From the NCBI GenBank assembly GCA_041399155.1, contig JAWKTI010000002.1:744001-808000 (forward strand): a stretch of 64,000 nucleotides of DNA, given 5' to 3'. Below are positions 49,189 through 57,245 of the stretch, piece after piece. The stretch comes from Zavarzinella sp. (GTDB lineage Bacteria > Planctomycetota > Planctomycetia > Gemmatales > Gemmataceae). The stretch's first letter is position 1, and every line of letters begins with the position of its first letter. The position numbers and the translations under genes were made by a program. The notes beneath the pieces were generated by a model, which saw only the letters and a list, made by a program, of their open reading frames with translations, was not told the DNA's origin and ran no database searches.

Positions 49189-50508
49189 TTACTCGTGTCG
49201 CAATGCTTCAATGGGATCCAGGCGGGCAGCACGGACCGCCGGGTAAAGCCCGAACAGCACTCCCACGGCAATAGAAACGCCCAGCGAGAGATAGATCGGA
49301 CCAGTGCTTAGTTGGGCCGGCAACTTAATATCGTGCGTGTTGCTTACAATCCATGGCAGGCCATAAACAATTCCCAGGCCCAGCAGGACACCACAAAGCC
49401 CACCTAATGCTGTTTGTACCACTGCCTCCACGAGAAACTGTAGTACGATGTCGCGTCTTTTCGCGCCCAATGCACGTCGAATCCCAATTTCCCGCGTTCG
49501 CTCGGTTACGGTGGCTAACATGATGTTCATAATACCGATCCCACCCACCAGAAGAGAGATCGAAGCAATCAGCACCAGCAGGCGGGTGAAGTTTTCCTGG
49601 GTTGCCTCCGCCTGTTCCAACTGATCAAGAGGCACAGTAACCGCCCAATCCGTTGTACGGTGGTTTTTGGTCAGGATATCACGAATTAATTCGCCAGTGG
49701 ATTTCACTTTAGCCCGTCCTTCGGGGGTATCCACGTTGGAGTCAACAGTCATCGTGATCTGGTTGTATTCAATTTTTTCCCCACCTCGGGAACCGCTGGA
49801 GCGGGTAATGATCACCTGTCCAATCCATTTGTTGCAGGTTTCCAGAGGGATGTAAACATCGCTGTCGTATTCTTCGGCTGCCTGACTGCCACCAGTACCA
49901 CCTGTGGGAGTACGGGGTGCCATCACTCCGATAACGCGGTAATCATATCCCTTAAAGCGAACCGTTTTTCCAAGTGGATCGCTGAACGGGTAGAGTTCGT
50001 TGGCAACTTTATTGCCCAGAACACATACATTTCGCACTGTAGTGCTGTCTTCTTCGATCAGAAATCGCCCACTGGCCATTTTGAAACGGTGAACCTGTGC
50101 ATAACCAGCAGTGGTGGCAACTAAACGGCACTGCGACATGAATTTTTCGTCTTCACGCACTTCAATGGAAAAAACCCGCATCGGAACAAAGCGGGAAATA
50201 TCACCAATCGTTTTGAATTGCTGCAAATCGGAATCTGTCAGCCCATAATTCGCAACAAAAGACCGTCTGCCGGTGCCTGATTCTTCCGGCGGCTTCACAC
50301 TCCTGGCCACAATATTCGTTGCACCCTGGCTTTTGATTGCATCCAGTGCCTCTTTCATCGAACCGTTTCCGAATGCCATCAGTGCAATGACAGCAGCAGT
50401 GCCTATGATGATCCCCAGCACAGATAGAAATGCCCGCATTTTCTGCAACAGCAGGCCACGTACTGCAAGGATGGCATTTCGTTTTAGTTTATTCAGTTCA
50501 GCGATCAT
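49189..50508 (-). CDS. MacB-type ABC transporter permease (FtsX family)
   Basis: 439 residues from the ATG at 50508; upstream in-frame codons belong to the ATPase gene. The order is an N-terminal TM helix (AFLSVLGIIIGTAAVIALMAFG), a large periplasmic MacB core domain (about 50-300, ARSVKPPEESGTGRR, VCVLGNKVANELYP), and three C-terminal TM helices with the signature TERTREIGIRRALGAKRRDI. The end LYPAVRAARLDPIEALRHE is typical. It forms a mechanotransmission efflux or envelope-stress complex with the ATPase, adaptor and TolC-like partners encoded just upstream. Four nt separate it from the ATPase stop. Confidence 0.92.
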   Translation of the reverse strand: MIAELNKLKRNAILAVRGLLLQKMRAFLSVLGIIIGTAAVIALMAFGNGSMKEALDAIKSQGATNIVARSVKPPEESGTGRRSFVANYGLTDSDLQQFKTIGDISRFVPMRVFSIEVREDEKFMSQCRLVATTAGYAQVHRFKMASGRFLIEEDSTTVRNVCVLGNKVANELYPFSDPLGKTVRFKGYDYRVIGVMAPRTPTGGTGGSQAAEEYDSDVYIPLETCNKWIGQVIITRSSGSRGGEKIEYNQITMTVDSNVDTPEGRAKVKSTGELIRDILTKNHRTTDWAVTVPLDQLEQAEATQENFTRLLVLIASISLLVGGIGIMNIMLATVTERTREIGIRRALGAKRRDIVLQFLVEAVVQTALGGLCGVLLGLGIVYGLPWIVSNTHDIKLPAQLSTGPIYLSLGVSIAVGVLFGLYPAVRAARLDPIEALRHE

Positions 50509-50512
50509 CAGG

Positions 50513-51205
50513 TTAATCTCGGTTGCGAATATCGCTTTCAATAAGACCATCACGCAGGCGAATGACGCGTCTGGCCCATTCCGCAATATCGTTTTCGTGA
50601 GTGACCATGATGATCGTTTTCCCTTCTTCATTGAGTTGGGTCAGCATCTGCATGATCTCAACACTGGTTTTGGTATCCAGATTGCCGGTGGGTTCATCTC
50701 CCAGAATAACCTGGGGGTTGTTCACCAGCGAACGGGCGATAGCGACCCGTTGCTGTTGCCCACCAGAAAGCTGCAATGGGCGGTGGTCCAGTCGATCAGC
50801 CAGCCCCACCATTTTTGCCAGGGCGACGCACCGGGCTTTGGAGGTATCGTTCAGGTTGATGCCCTGATAGAGTAGCGGGAGTTCGATATTTTCCACTACA
50901 GTGTATTGTGGTAACAAATTGTACGACTGAAAAATGAATCCCAGGTACTTGCAGCGTACATCGGAAAGGCGATCATCGCTCATTTTGGAAACATTGACGT
51001 TTCCAAGAAAATATTTCCCCGATGTGGGGCGGTCGAGACAGCCCAGGATGTTCATTAATGTCGATTTGCCAGACCCGGATGGACCCATCAGGGCAACAAA
51101 ATCTCCTTCTTCAATCTCCAGATCGATCCCCTTAAGTACCCGGACTGGTCCTGCACCCAGGTAATAATCCTTGTAAAGGTCATGCACCCGGACAATAGCA
51201 CTCAT
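50513..51205 (-). CDS. ABC transporter ATP-binding protein, MacB/LolD type
   Basis: 230 residues. Walker A is GPSGSGKST (K47), the Q-loop is in FIFQSYNLLPQYTVVEN, the signature is LSGGQQQR, Walker B is VILGDEPTGNLD and the H-loop is MVTHEND. This is the standard LolD/MacB nucleotide-binding subunit, here a separate protein rather than fused to the permease. It lies between the adaptor and permease genes (74 bp and 4 nt) in one operon. Confidence 0.95.
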   Translation of the reverse strand: MSAIVRVHDLYKDYYLGAGPVRVLKGIDLEIEEGDFVALMGPSGSGKSTLMNILGCLDRPTSGKYFLGNVNVSKMSDDRLSDVRCKYLGFIFQSYNLLPQYTVVENIELPLLYQGINLNDTSKARCVALAKMVGLADRLDHRPLQLSGGQQQRVAIARSLVNNPQVILGDEPTGNLDTKTSVEIMQMLTQLNEEGKTIIMVTHENDIAEWARRVIRLRDGLIESDIRNRD

Positions 51206-51279
51206 GGATACTCCGGTGGGAATAGAGAAGGTTTGACATCACTTCAGTTGGGTGAACGGTCTGCAAACAACTTGAGAAA

Positions 51280-53244
51280 CTATTGCTTTGCCTTGGGATT
51301 CTGACCACCTTTAGGTGGACCTTTCTTCTTGGCTGCGGCAGCGCCACCAGCCTGGGGATCATCGCGTGTCAGTTCGCTGTCCCCCACGATTGCTTTCGGG
51401 TTGATGACAACCTGTTCCCCTTCATCCAGGCCAGACTTCACTTCCGCATAGCGTTCGTTACTGACACCCAGTACTACTTCGCGCTCCATTGCACCTGTGG
51501 GGGTCATTACGTAAACCTTTCGGGTTTTTCCTTTGCCTGCGCCACCCACCACTGCCTGAACAGGAACAGAAACAACATTTTCAACCGTATTCGCAATTTC
51601 GATCGTTACCTCAGCTGACATGCCAGGTCGCAAGCCAGCTACTTCATCATCAATGGCAATGACTGCGTTGTACACTTTCACATCGGAAGAAAAATAATCT
51701 GCTGCGGATGCGACAGAAGCCACTGATTTGACGTGGCCATTAAATACTTTGTTAGGGAACGCATCAATTCGAATTTTAGCTGCCTGCCCTTGTGAGGTGA
51801 CTTCATATTCGTAACTCTGGAAGTCATCACGGAGGCGATTCAACAGATCCTCTTCCTGAGAAATCAAGGAGGCCAACGGATTCAGAGACAAAAGGTTTCC
51901 TGCACGGATCGAATTTACCACGCCAGTGGATTGTTTTTCATCGGCTCGGATTTTGGAAATCATGGCTTCATGGATCCGCGTGGTAACCTGCATCTTCTTT
52001 AAGTCTGGGAAGCGGAATAACTTCTGACCTTCCGACACAGTAGCACCCTGTTGTATCAATCCACGTTCCGAAGAACTCCAGCGGCTGGTCTCAGGTGTGT
52101 AATAAATCACCATTCCATCAACAGGGGCCACGATGGTACATCGGGCCAACTGGTCTTCAATTTCCAGTAGTTTATCAGTCTCCTGAATAAAAACCGAAGT
52201 AGCTGTTTTGGAATCTGCGTCAGCCTGAACTCTTTTCGCTTCCGACTGACTGACGGTTCGATCATATGCCCGCCAGGCCTCAAGCACTTTAGCTGACAAA
52301 TCCTTGACAGAAATCTGGGCATTAAATTTCTTTAATAATTCTTCTTCGCTGCGGATCTTCTTCAATGTTTCCCGTGCACTGGACAAGCGGGATTCTTCTG
52401 CCAGCACCTGACTGGGGGAAAGAAAACCTTTTAGCTGCATCCGCTGTGAATAGGCCAGGCGATCTTTAAGTAATTCCACATCCGATTCTGCCAGTTCAAT
52501 CCGGCCGGACACATCATCAAGTAACTGTTGATATTCACCGGAAATACTGGCGTATTCAGGATGCTTGGTAAAAAATCCTTCCAGGTCGGTGTCCATTTCC
52601 ACAAGGGTGGCACGGGCATCTTCTTTCGTCATCATGTTGAGTGTGCCACGCGGTAAACCGACATATTTCTCCAGATTCAATTCAGCCAGTTGAATTGCAA
52701 TACCAGCAGTGGCAATATCGCTTTCGTTCTGGTTAATAACAATCTGCAGATTTTGTTCCGCAGCGATTTTCGCAGCCTTGGCTTTTTCCAGGGTAATCCG
52801 CTGGGTACGTAACATATCTTCCAATTGTGAAGAATCCAGCGTCATAATCGTTTGACCTTTCTGGGCATTGGTACCATCATCAATCACCCATTTGATCGTA
52901 CTGGCGAAGTTGCCACGGCTGCCTGCTTTCACGCGGCAAATCACATCCTGATTCATTGCTGATTCCAGGGTGCCGGTGGTGACAATCGTCAGGTCGATAT
53001 TTTCCCGTTTGACTGTATGAAGCAGCAGATCAGGGCGGGAAACATCCCCACCACGGAAAAAGGTGAAATAGACAATTGCGGTTACTAGTGTCACTGAAAG
53101 TACAATTCCACCAACCAGGTACTTAGGGAAACCTTTGGTGGGTTCTTCTTCTGAGAAATTAACGCCCTGAGGGCTGTCCGTCAGCGTCGGGATTGAGTTC
53201 AGGTCGGCCGAGGGTAGCTGCGGAATTTCGGGTTGGTGTGTCAT
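51280..53244 (-). CDS. Membrane fusion / periplasmic adaptor protein (HlyD-MacA type)
   Basis: 654 residues. A cytoplasmic N-terminal tail precedes a TM anchor (about 42-64), a lipoyl/barrel-sandwich half (TIVTTGTLESAMNQDVICRVKAG) and a long coiled-coil hairpin (about 130-340, rich in Gln/Glu/Lys). The second lipoyl half (ARCTIVAPVDGMVIYY) and a beta-barrel/membrane-proximal domain (GMSAEVTIEIANTVENVVSVPVQAV) follow. The C-terminal tail is Lys/Gly/Pro-rich. The start is the ATG at 53244 with GAGGAG 9 nt upstream, inside the TolC-like gene, giving an 86-nt overlap. The adaptor should link the MacB-like pump to the outer-membrane channel. Confidence 0.9.
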   Translation of the reverse strand: MTHQPEIPQLPSADLNSIPTLTDSPQGVNFSEEEPTKGFPKYLVGGIVLSVTLVTAIVYFTFFRGGDVSRPDLLLHTVKRENIDLTIVTTGTLESAMNQDVICRVKAGSRGNFASTIKWVIDDGTNAQKGQTIMTLDSSQLEDMLRTQRITLEKAKAAKIAAEQNLQIVINQNESDIATAGIAIQLAELNLEKYVGLPRGTLNMMTKEDARATLVEMDTDLEGFFTKHPEYASISGEYQQLLDDVSGRIELAESDVELLKDRLAYSQRMQLKGFLSPSQVLAEESRLSSARETLKKIRSEEELLKKFNAQISVKDLSAKVLEAWRAYDRTVSQSEAKRVQADADSKTATSVFIQETDKLLEIEDQLARCTIVAPVDGMVIYYTPETSRWSSSERGLIQQGATVSEGQKLFRFPDLKKMQVTTRIHEAMISKIRADEKQSTGVVNSIRAGNLLSLNPLASLISQEEDLLNRLRDDFQSYEYEVTSQGQAAKIRIDAFPNKVFNGHVKSVASVASAADYFSSDVKVYNAVIAIDDEVAGLRPGMSAEVTIEIANTVENVVSVPVQAVVGGAGKGKTRKVYVMTPTGAMEREVVLGVSNERYAEVKSGLDEGEQVVINPKAIVGDSELTRDDPQAGGAAAAKKKGPPKGGQNPKAKQ

Positions 53245-55837
53245 CTAACCATACTCCTCGAGGATCCAGCGGTAGCCGCTCGATATCTCTGTAAAATTGC
53301 ATGCGAGTGCTCAGGTAGGAGACCCACGTGCCATAAAGTTCGTTCTGGGCATTCAGCAGGGAGCGCTGGGCCGTCAACAACTGTTGAGTCAGTGCTGCAG
53401 CATTGGCAGCTGCAACTTGTGCAACCGCCCGCCCTGGTTGTGCTGGGCCACCTTCAGGCACAGGTGGGGCCTGCAAAACATCCAGAGCATTCTCTACTTG
53501 ATTATAAGCCAACTCGACCGCCCGCTGTTGGATCTTATAATTTTCTTGTAACAATCGGGGTGATCGCAACGTCACTCGGAGATTGTTGAGTACCTGGTCT
53601 TCACTGAACTGCAACCTTCGCCGTTGTCTTTGATACGCCATCAGCGAAGTTCGATAGTCGTTTCGTTCTAACCGCCGAACTAGTGGCAGTTCCCCATTAA
53701 TAATCAGTTGGTGACTACCCCGGCTGCCTGCGAACAGAAAAGGGTTGTCCGGATCACCAGTAGAGGGCGAGCCATATCGATAACCAACATCAAGCACACC
53801 AAGCAGCGCATTGGAGGCTACTGCTATTTTACGCCAACTGTCTACCAGTTGTCCACGCGCGTTCATTAAATCAAAACGTTCGCGCAGTGCGGTCTGAGCG
53901 GTCACTGCCTGAGCCTGTTCTACATCAATGGTGAGTAGATTTTCCCCATCAATTTCTACTTTTGGAAGTTCCGGCCACTGACTGCGCACAATTGTAATCC
54001 GTTCCTGACGAGCTTCTCCAAGAACGCGGATGGCGGCGTTTGCAATCGTATTATAGTATTCCGTCAGCTCTTTCGTCGTGGTCTCTGGCTTGGAACGGTA
54101 CGCATCATATGCTCGGAGTGCCGTTTCAAACTGCCCAATCGTTATTTCCTTGGGAAGCAGTTCAAGCCGTTCCAGTTCTACATCCGACAGCTCATCATTC
54201 GCTGCCTGCAGTCGGGCCTGCTTTAACTGAATATCACGCAGCTCCTGACTTAATAGACGAATCTCGTTCTTTAATTGTTCATCAGTGAGTTTTTCCCATC
54301 GATTCAGCCGATCTGGGATGATTTGACGAAATTTCCTGGTATCCCTCACCAGCATGGAGTCTGTTAATACTTTTTTAATCTCTTCCCGCACTGGCTGGTT
54401 AAATGGCTGCGTATAAGTAAGTCCGCCTGCAAGAAGACCAGCGGGATCTTTCACCCGTTTCGGCAGTTCCTCCACCGCCGAGCGTGCGTCCCCGAACTCA
54501 TCGCGAGCCAGGGCATACTGCCGAAACAGCTCCGAAATAGGCTGAATTGGTTCTTCATCCAATTCAATCGGTGTCGTTACTTCCAGACCGAGCTGCTGTT
54601 TGAAATTATCCAGCCCACTCTGCAGGTTTTGCCGACGCAGCAACAAACTTGACCGACCCTGCAGCAATTGTTGTTCCACCTGACCTACCTGCAGTTCCGA
54701 ATAATCTCCTCGACCCTGGTATTCGCGGTAGAGCAGCAAGAACTCCGAAAGATTAATAATGTTGGCTCGTTCGTTCCGTTCCTGTGCCACGTTCAGCAAT
54801 GTGGGCAGATATCCTTGTGCGGGTGCTCCACCACTGCTGGGCAATCCGCCACCTAATCCCTGATAACCAAGTGGGGAATTCCCCAGATCATCCCCTGCAG
54901 CCAGGTAAACGTAATAATTTTTGCGAAAGCGGGCGTATGAACGGATCGCATACACCATATTCCTTTCAGCCTGGGTCAGTGGTTCCATGGTTGCGGCCCA
55001 GCCACCCCCACGGAGCAGTGGCTGGGTCACTTCCAATGTTAAATTGGATAAACCCACGGTGGTGCGATTCGATGCCAGATCGATTACCAGGCGATTGGCC
55101 ACCGAAGCCAACAGAGTGGCACCCGTGGGTAACAACAGATCGACACCTGCATCTGCATTATTCAGCCAGCGACCCCCTGGGGTAACGCTACGACTGTTCC
55201 CCCACTGGCGGACGGCATTGTTTGTAGCAAAAAACTGTCCCACAAAGGAAAACCGTTGTAAACTGACTGGCAGTGCAGAAATGTACAAATCTTCCCGCCG
55301 ATCCTGAAATTCGCGGCTGTTAAACAAGGCCAGCTCGCTGGCTTGTCCCAAATTAATGAGAAAAGGATTTGATTCCCGCCGCAATGCTTTGTCGATCTGG
55401 GCCAGCGTTTCACGGGTGGCGGGATTATCCGATTGATATTCTGAGTTCATTCCGCTCGGATTGTCGCGTTCCATCTCGGCCAGCATTGCACGATTAAGTT
55501 GGTCGCACTCTCGAAGATATTCCAGATAGCCAGTGCCATACGATTCACCCGTATGATGGCTTCGCAGTGGCTGTGAATTGGGTGACATCTCCTCCGCGAA
55601 CGGGTCATCATACGGTTTGCGGGGTTTATCCGGGTTGTCAGGATCAAAAAATCTTGCCCGACTGTCCGGGTATGCATGCCAGTTCTCGATTTCCCAGCGT
55701 GGATCGACATTTTTTTCATTGAGCAGATGCTCCACTTCGCGATCAGACCGCTCGCGGAAGAACTTGCGAGTGCAACCACTGACGAGCACGAGGAAGAGGA
55801 ATGCCCATGTAATTGGTAACCACCATCGATTTTTCAT
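53159..55837 (-). CDS. TolC-like outer-membrane efflux lipoprotein
   Basis: 892 residues, nearly twice the usual TolC/OprM length. The signal peptide ends in a lipobox LVSGC (C22). The first 110 residues are charged and unassigned. Two OEP-type helical repeats follow: LFNSREFQDRREDLYISALPVSLQRF (by parts), LTLEVTQPLLRGGGW, then a long middle insertion (about 420-620), then QAVTAQTALRERFDLMNARGQLVDSWRKI and LPLVRRLERNDYR. A Pro/Ala-rich piece (about 790-815) precedes the last helix. It is the first gene of a four-gene efflux operon, with a 16-bp palindrome just upstream of its ATG. The substrate is unknown. Confidence 0.88.
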   Translation of the reverse strand: MKNRWWLPITWAFLFLVLVSGCTRKFFRERSDREVEHLLNEKNVDPRWEIENWHAYPDSRARFFDPDNPDKPRKPYDDPFAEEMSPNSQPLRSHHTGESYGTGYLEYLRECDQLNRAMLAEMERDNPSGMNSEYQSDNPATRETLAQIDKALRRESNPFLINLGQASELALFNSREFQDRREDLYISALPVSLQRFSFVGQFFATNNAVRQWGNSRSVTPGGRWLNNADAGVDLLLPTGATLLASVANRLVIDLASNRTTVGLSNLTLEVTQPLLRGGGWAATMEPLTQAERNMVYAIRSYARFRKNYYVYLAAGDDLGNSPLGYQGLGGGLPSSGGAPAQGYLPTLLNVAQERNERANIINLSEFLLLYREYQGRGDYSELQVGQVEQQLLQGRSSLLLRRQNLQSGLDNFKQQLGLEVTTPIELDEEPIQPISELFRQYALARDEFGDARSAVEELPKRVKDPAGLLAGGLTYTQPFNQPVREEIKKVLTDSMLVRDTRKFRQIIPDRLNRWEKLTDEQLKNEIRLLSQELRDIQLKQARLQAANDELSDVELERLELLPKEITIGQFETALRAYDAYRSKPETTTKELTEYYNTIANAAIRVLGEARQERITIVRSQWPELPKVEIDGENLLTIDVEQAQAVTAQTALRERFDLMNARGQLVDSWRKIAVASNALLGVLDVGYRYGSPSTGDPDNPFLFAGSRGSHQLIINGELPLVRRLERNDYRTSLMAYQRQRRRLQFSEDQVLNNLRVTLRSPRLLQENYKIQQRAVELAYNQVENALDVLQAPPVPEGGPAQPGRAVAQVAAANAAALTQQLLTAQRSLLNAQNELYGTWVSYLSTRMQFYRDIERLPLDPRGVWLDDTPTRNSAATLGRPELNPDADGQPSGR

Positions 55838-55853
55838 CTACGCTCAGTCCAAC

Positions 55854-55869
55854 TAGTACGATCGTACTA
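55854..55869. promoter_or_regulatory. 16-bp perfect palindrome at the head of the efflux operon
   Basis: TAGTACGATCGTACTA, 16 bp before the ATG of the TolC-like gene (55837). Size and symmetry fit a TetR-type operator, a common regulator of efflux pumps. No regulator gene is adjacent. Confidence 0.5.
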
Positions 55870-55953
55870 ATCGGTATCGGCAGAATAGTTTGCCCCACTT
55901 GAAGTGATCATGTGTTGACGCTGCTTATTGTGGTAAAAATTACCCCCAGATAT

Positions 55954-55969
55954 ATGAAATTAATTTCAT
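55954..55969. promoter_or_regulatory. 16-bp palindrome ATGAAATTAATTTCAT
   Basis: A perfect inverted repeat followed by T-rich sequence, in the middle of the divergent region. It could be an operator; too AT-rich for a strong terminator. Confidence 0.4.
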
Positions 55970-56067
55970 TTTTTGAGATGAAAAGCTAGAATAAGTGTAA
56001 ATATTTACAAAAATAATCGATTTTTAGTGAACTTTATTGCACAATGATCGTCTAATCTCATATGTGA

Positions 56068-56083
56068 CAATTTGTACAAATTG
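56068..56083. promoter_or_regulatory. 16-bp palindrome CAATTTGTACAAATTG
   Basis: A perfect inverted repeat 15 bp before the five-codon ORF at 56099 and overlapping the region that should hold the promoter of the plus-strand gene. Candidate operator. Confidence 0.45.
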
Positions 56084-56098
56084 GAAAAGGAGATTTCG

Positions 56099-56116
56099 AT
56101 GACCGATAGTTCTTAA
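56099..56116 (+). other. Five-codon mini-ORF behind a strong ribosome binding site
   Basis: AAAAGGAGATTTCG then ATG and the codons for MTDSS and a stop. The Shine-Dalgarno is better than that of most genes in the window. It could be a leader peptide or the remnant of a lost gene. The next gene starts 88 bp later. Confidence 0.35.
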
Positions 56117-56204
56117 CAAAAAGATACTTGGCAAAAGTGTGTGGTGGGGTTATGCCGATAAAAGTCGTTGGCAGGACTAACCCCTCTGTGGGATCAGCAT
56201 TCGT

Positions 56205-57185
56205 ATGCGCGGGCTTCTGGTATATTTTGGTTTGCTTGTTTCAGGTGTTTACCACCTGCAAGCTACCGATCTGCCAGAATCTGGGCAAATTATTATGTCC
56301 AGCGAACAAGCGTTGGTGCCAGTTGCTTCCCAGATTCCCACGGAAAATGTCGATGAGCCACGTGGATGGTATCACCTGCCACTGCTCGACGATCTTTTTC
56401 CTGTGAAACATGGTAAACACAATATTTCTCGCTCGTTGTCTGCTGAAACGGCTTATTCTTCTGTTTCGACAGGGAAACGCGAACTTGATGCCAGCTTGCG
56501 CGAACCCATGGCAATTTTTTCTGGTGCGGACAATCCAACGCGGTCTAATGTGGTGCGAGGCTATTTCAGCGATCCCGATCGAATTCGCTATCGCACCACC
56601 CAGCAGTGGGAAGTTGCCAGGATTACCACGCGAATGGAATTGCCAGGACAGGATGTCTTTGAACATTCCTATGCGGCACGCGACTGGCGGGCTGATGAGC
56701 GTTTGCAGGTTCCGTTACCATGGCAAACCCCACTAATTGACCAGCTGTATCTGTATGGCCAATTGGTGGGTAATGGGGACACGCTAAACAATCAGGGTAC
56801 AGCACTGCAGGGAAAGACGATGCTGGGCATGCGATGGGCTCCACTGCAGAAGACATCGCTGCACGTGCGAACTGGTACCCGCTTCGATTATCAGGATATT
56901 TATTCGGAACAACCAGCGAACAGCCCACGCCCTGCCGTAGAGTTGCTGGCGATCTACAGCCTTACCAGCAAAATCGACCTCGAGTATTTTACTTCAGCAA
57001 TGCCAGGGCTGGATGAACGCAGCCCGGGGCGAATTTTTCAGGAATGGCGTGTAGCCATGCCTATTGGCAACCATTTCGACAACGAACTGGAATTTGGTGC
57101 CCGCTACAGTTGGGATGCCGCCACGGTAGCACCAGCCTGGCACCATCGGATGCAGCTTTTTGTGGGGATTCGCTTGCGACACTAA
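56205..57185 (+). CDS. Exported beta-rich protein, possible outer-membrane barrel
   Basis: 326 residues, not recognised. An N-terminal signal peptide (about 1-20, LLVYFGLLVSGVYHLQA) is followed by many alternating amphipathic strands (TTQQWEVARITTRMEL, KTMLGMRWAPLQKTSLHVRTG, NELEFGARYSWDAA). The terminal strand HHRMQLFVGIRLRH ends in aromatic/hydrophobic alternation, as in outer-membrane barrels. No conserved family motif stands out. It is divergent from the efflux operon and may share its regulation through the palindromes between them (inference). Confidence 0.6.
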   Translation: MRGLLVYFGLLVSGVYHLQATDLPESGQIIMSSEQALVPVASQIPTENVDEPRGWYHLPLLDDLFPVKHGKHNISRSLSAETAYSSVSTGKRELDASLREPMAIFSGADNPTRSNVVRGYFSDPDRIRYRTTQQWEVARITTRMELPGQDVFEHSYAARDWRADERLQVPLPWQTPLIDQLYLYGQLVGNGDTLNNQGTALQGKTMLGMRWAPLQKTSLHVRTGTRFDYQDIYSEQPANSPRPAVELLAIYSLTSKIDLEYFTSAMPGLDERSPGRIFQEWRVAMPIGNHFDNELEFGARYSWDAATVAPAWHHRMQLFVGIRLRH

Positions 57186-57245
57186 CCTGTTTCGCAATCG
57201 CATTCATCTCCTCTGTCCGTACAATACCACCTAGAGAATAACGCA

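Larger units (their letters stand above)
55838..56204. other. Divergent AT-rich intergenic region with three palindromes
   Basis: 367 bp between the efflux operon and the beta-rich exported protein. It holds perfect palindromes at 55854-55869, 55954-55969 and 56068-56083 and a five-codon ORF behind a strong ribosome binding site (56099-56116). No longer gene was seen. Confidence 0.6.
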
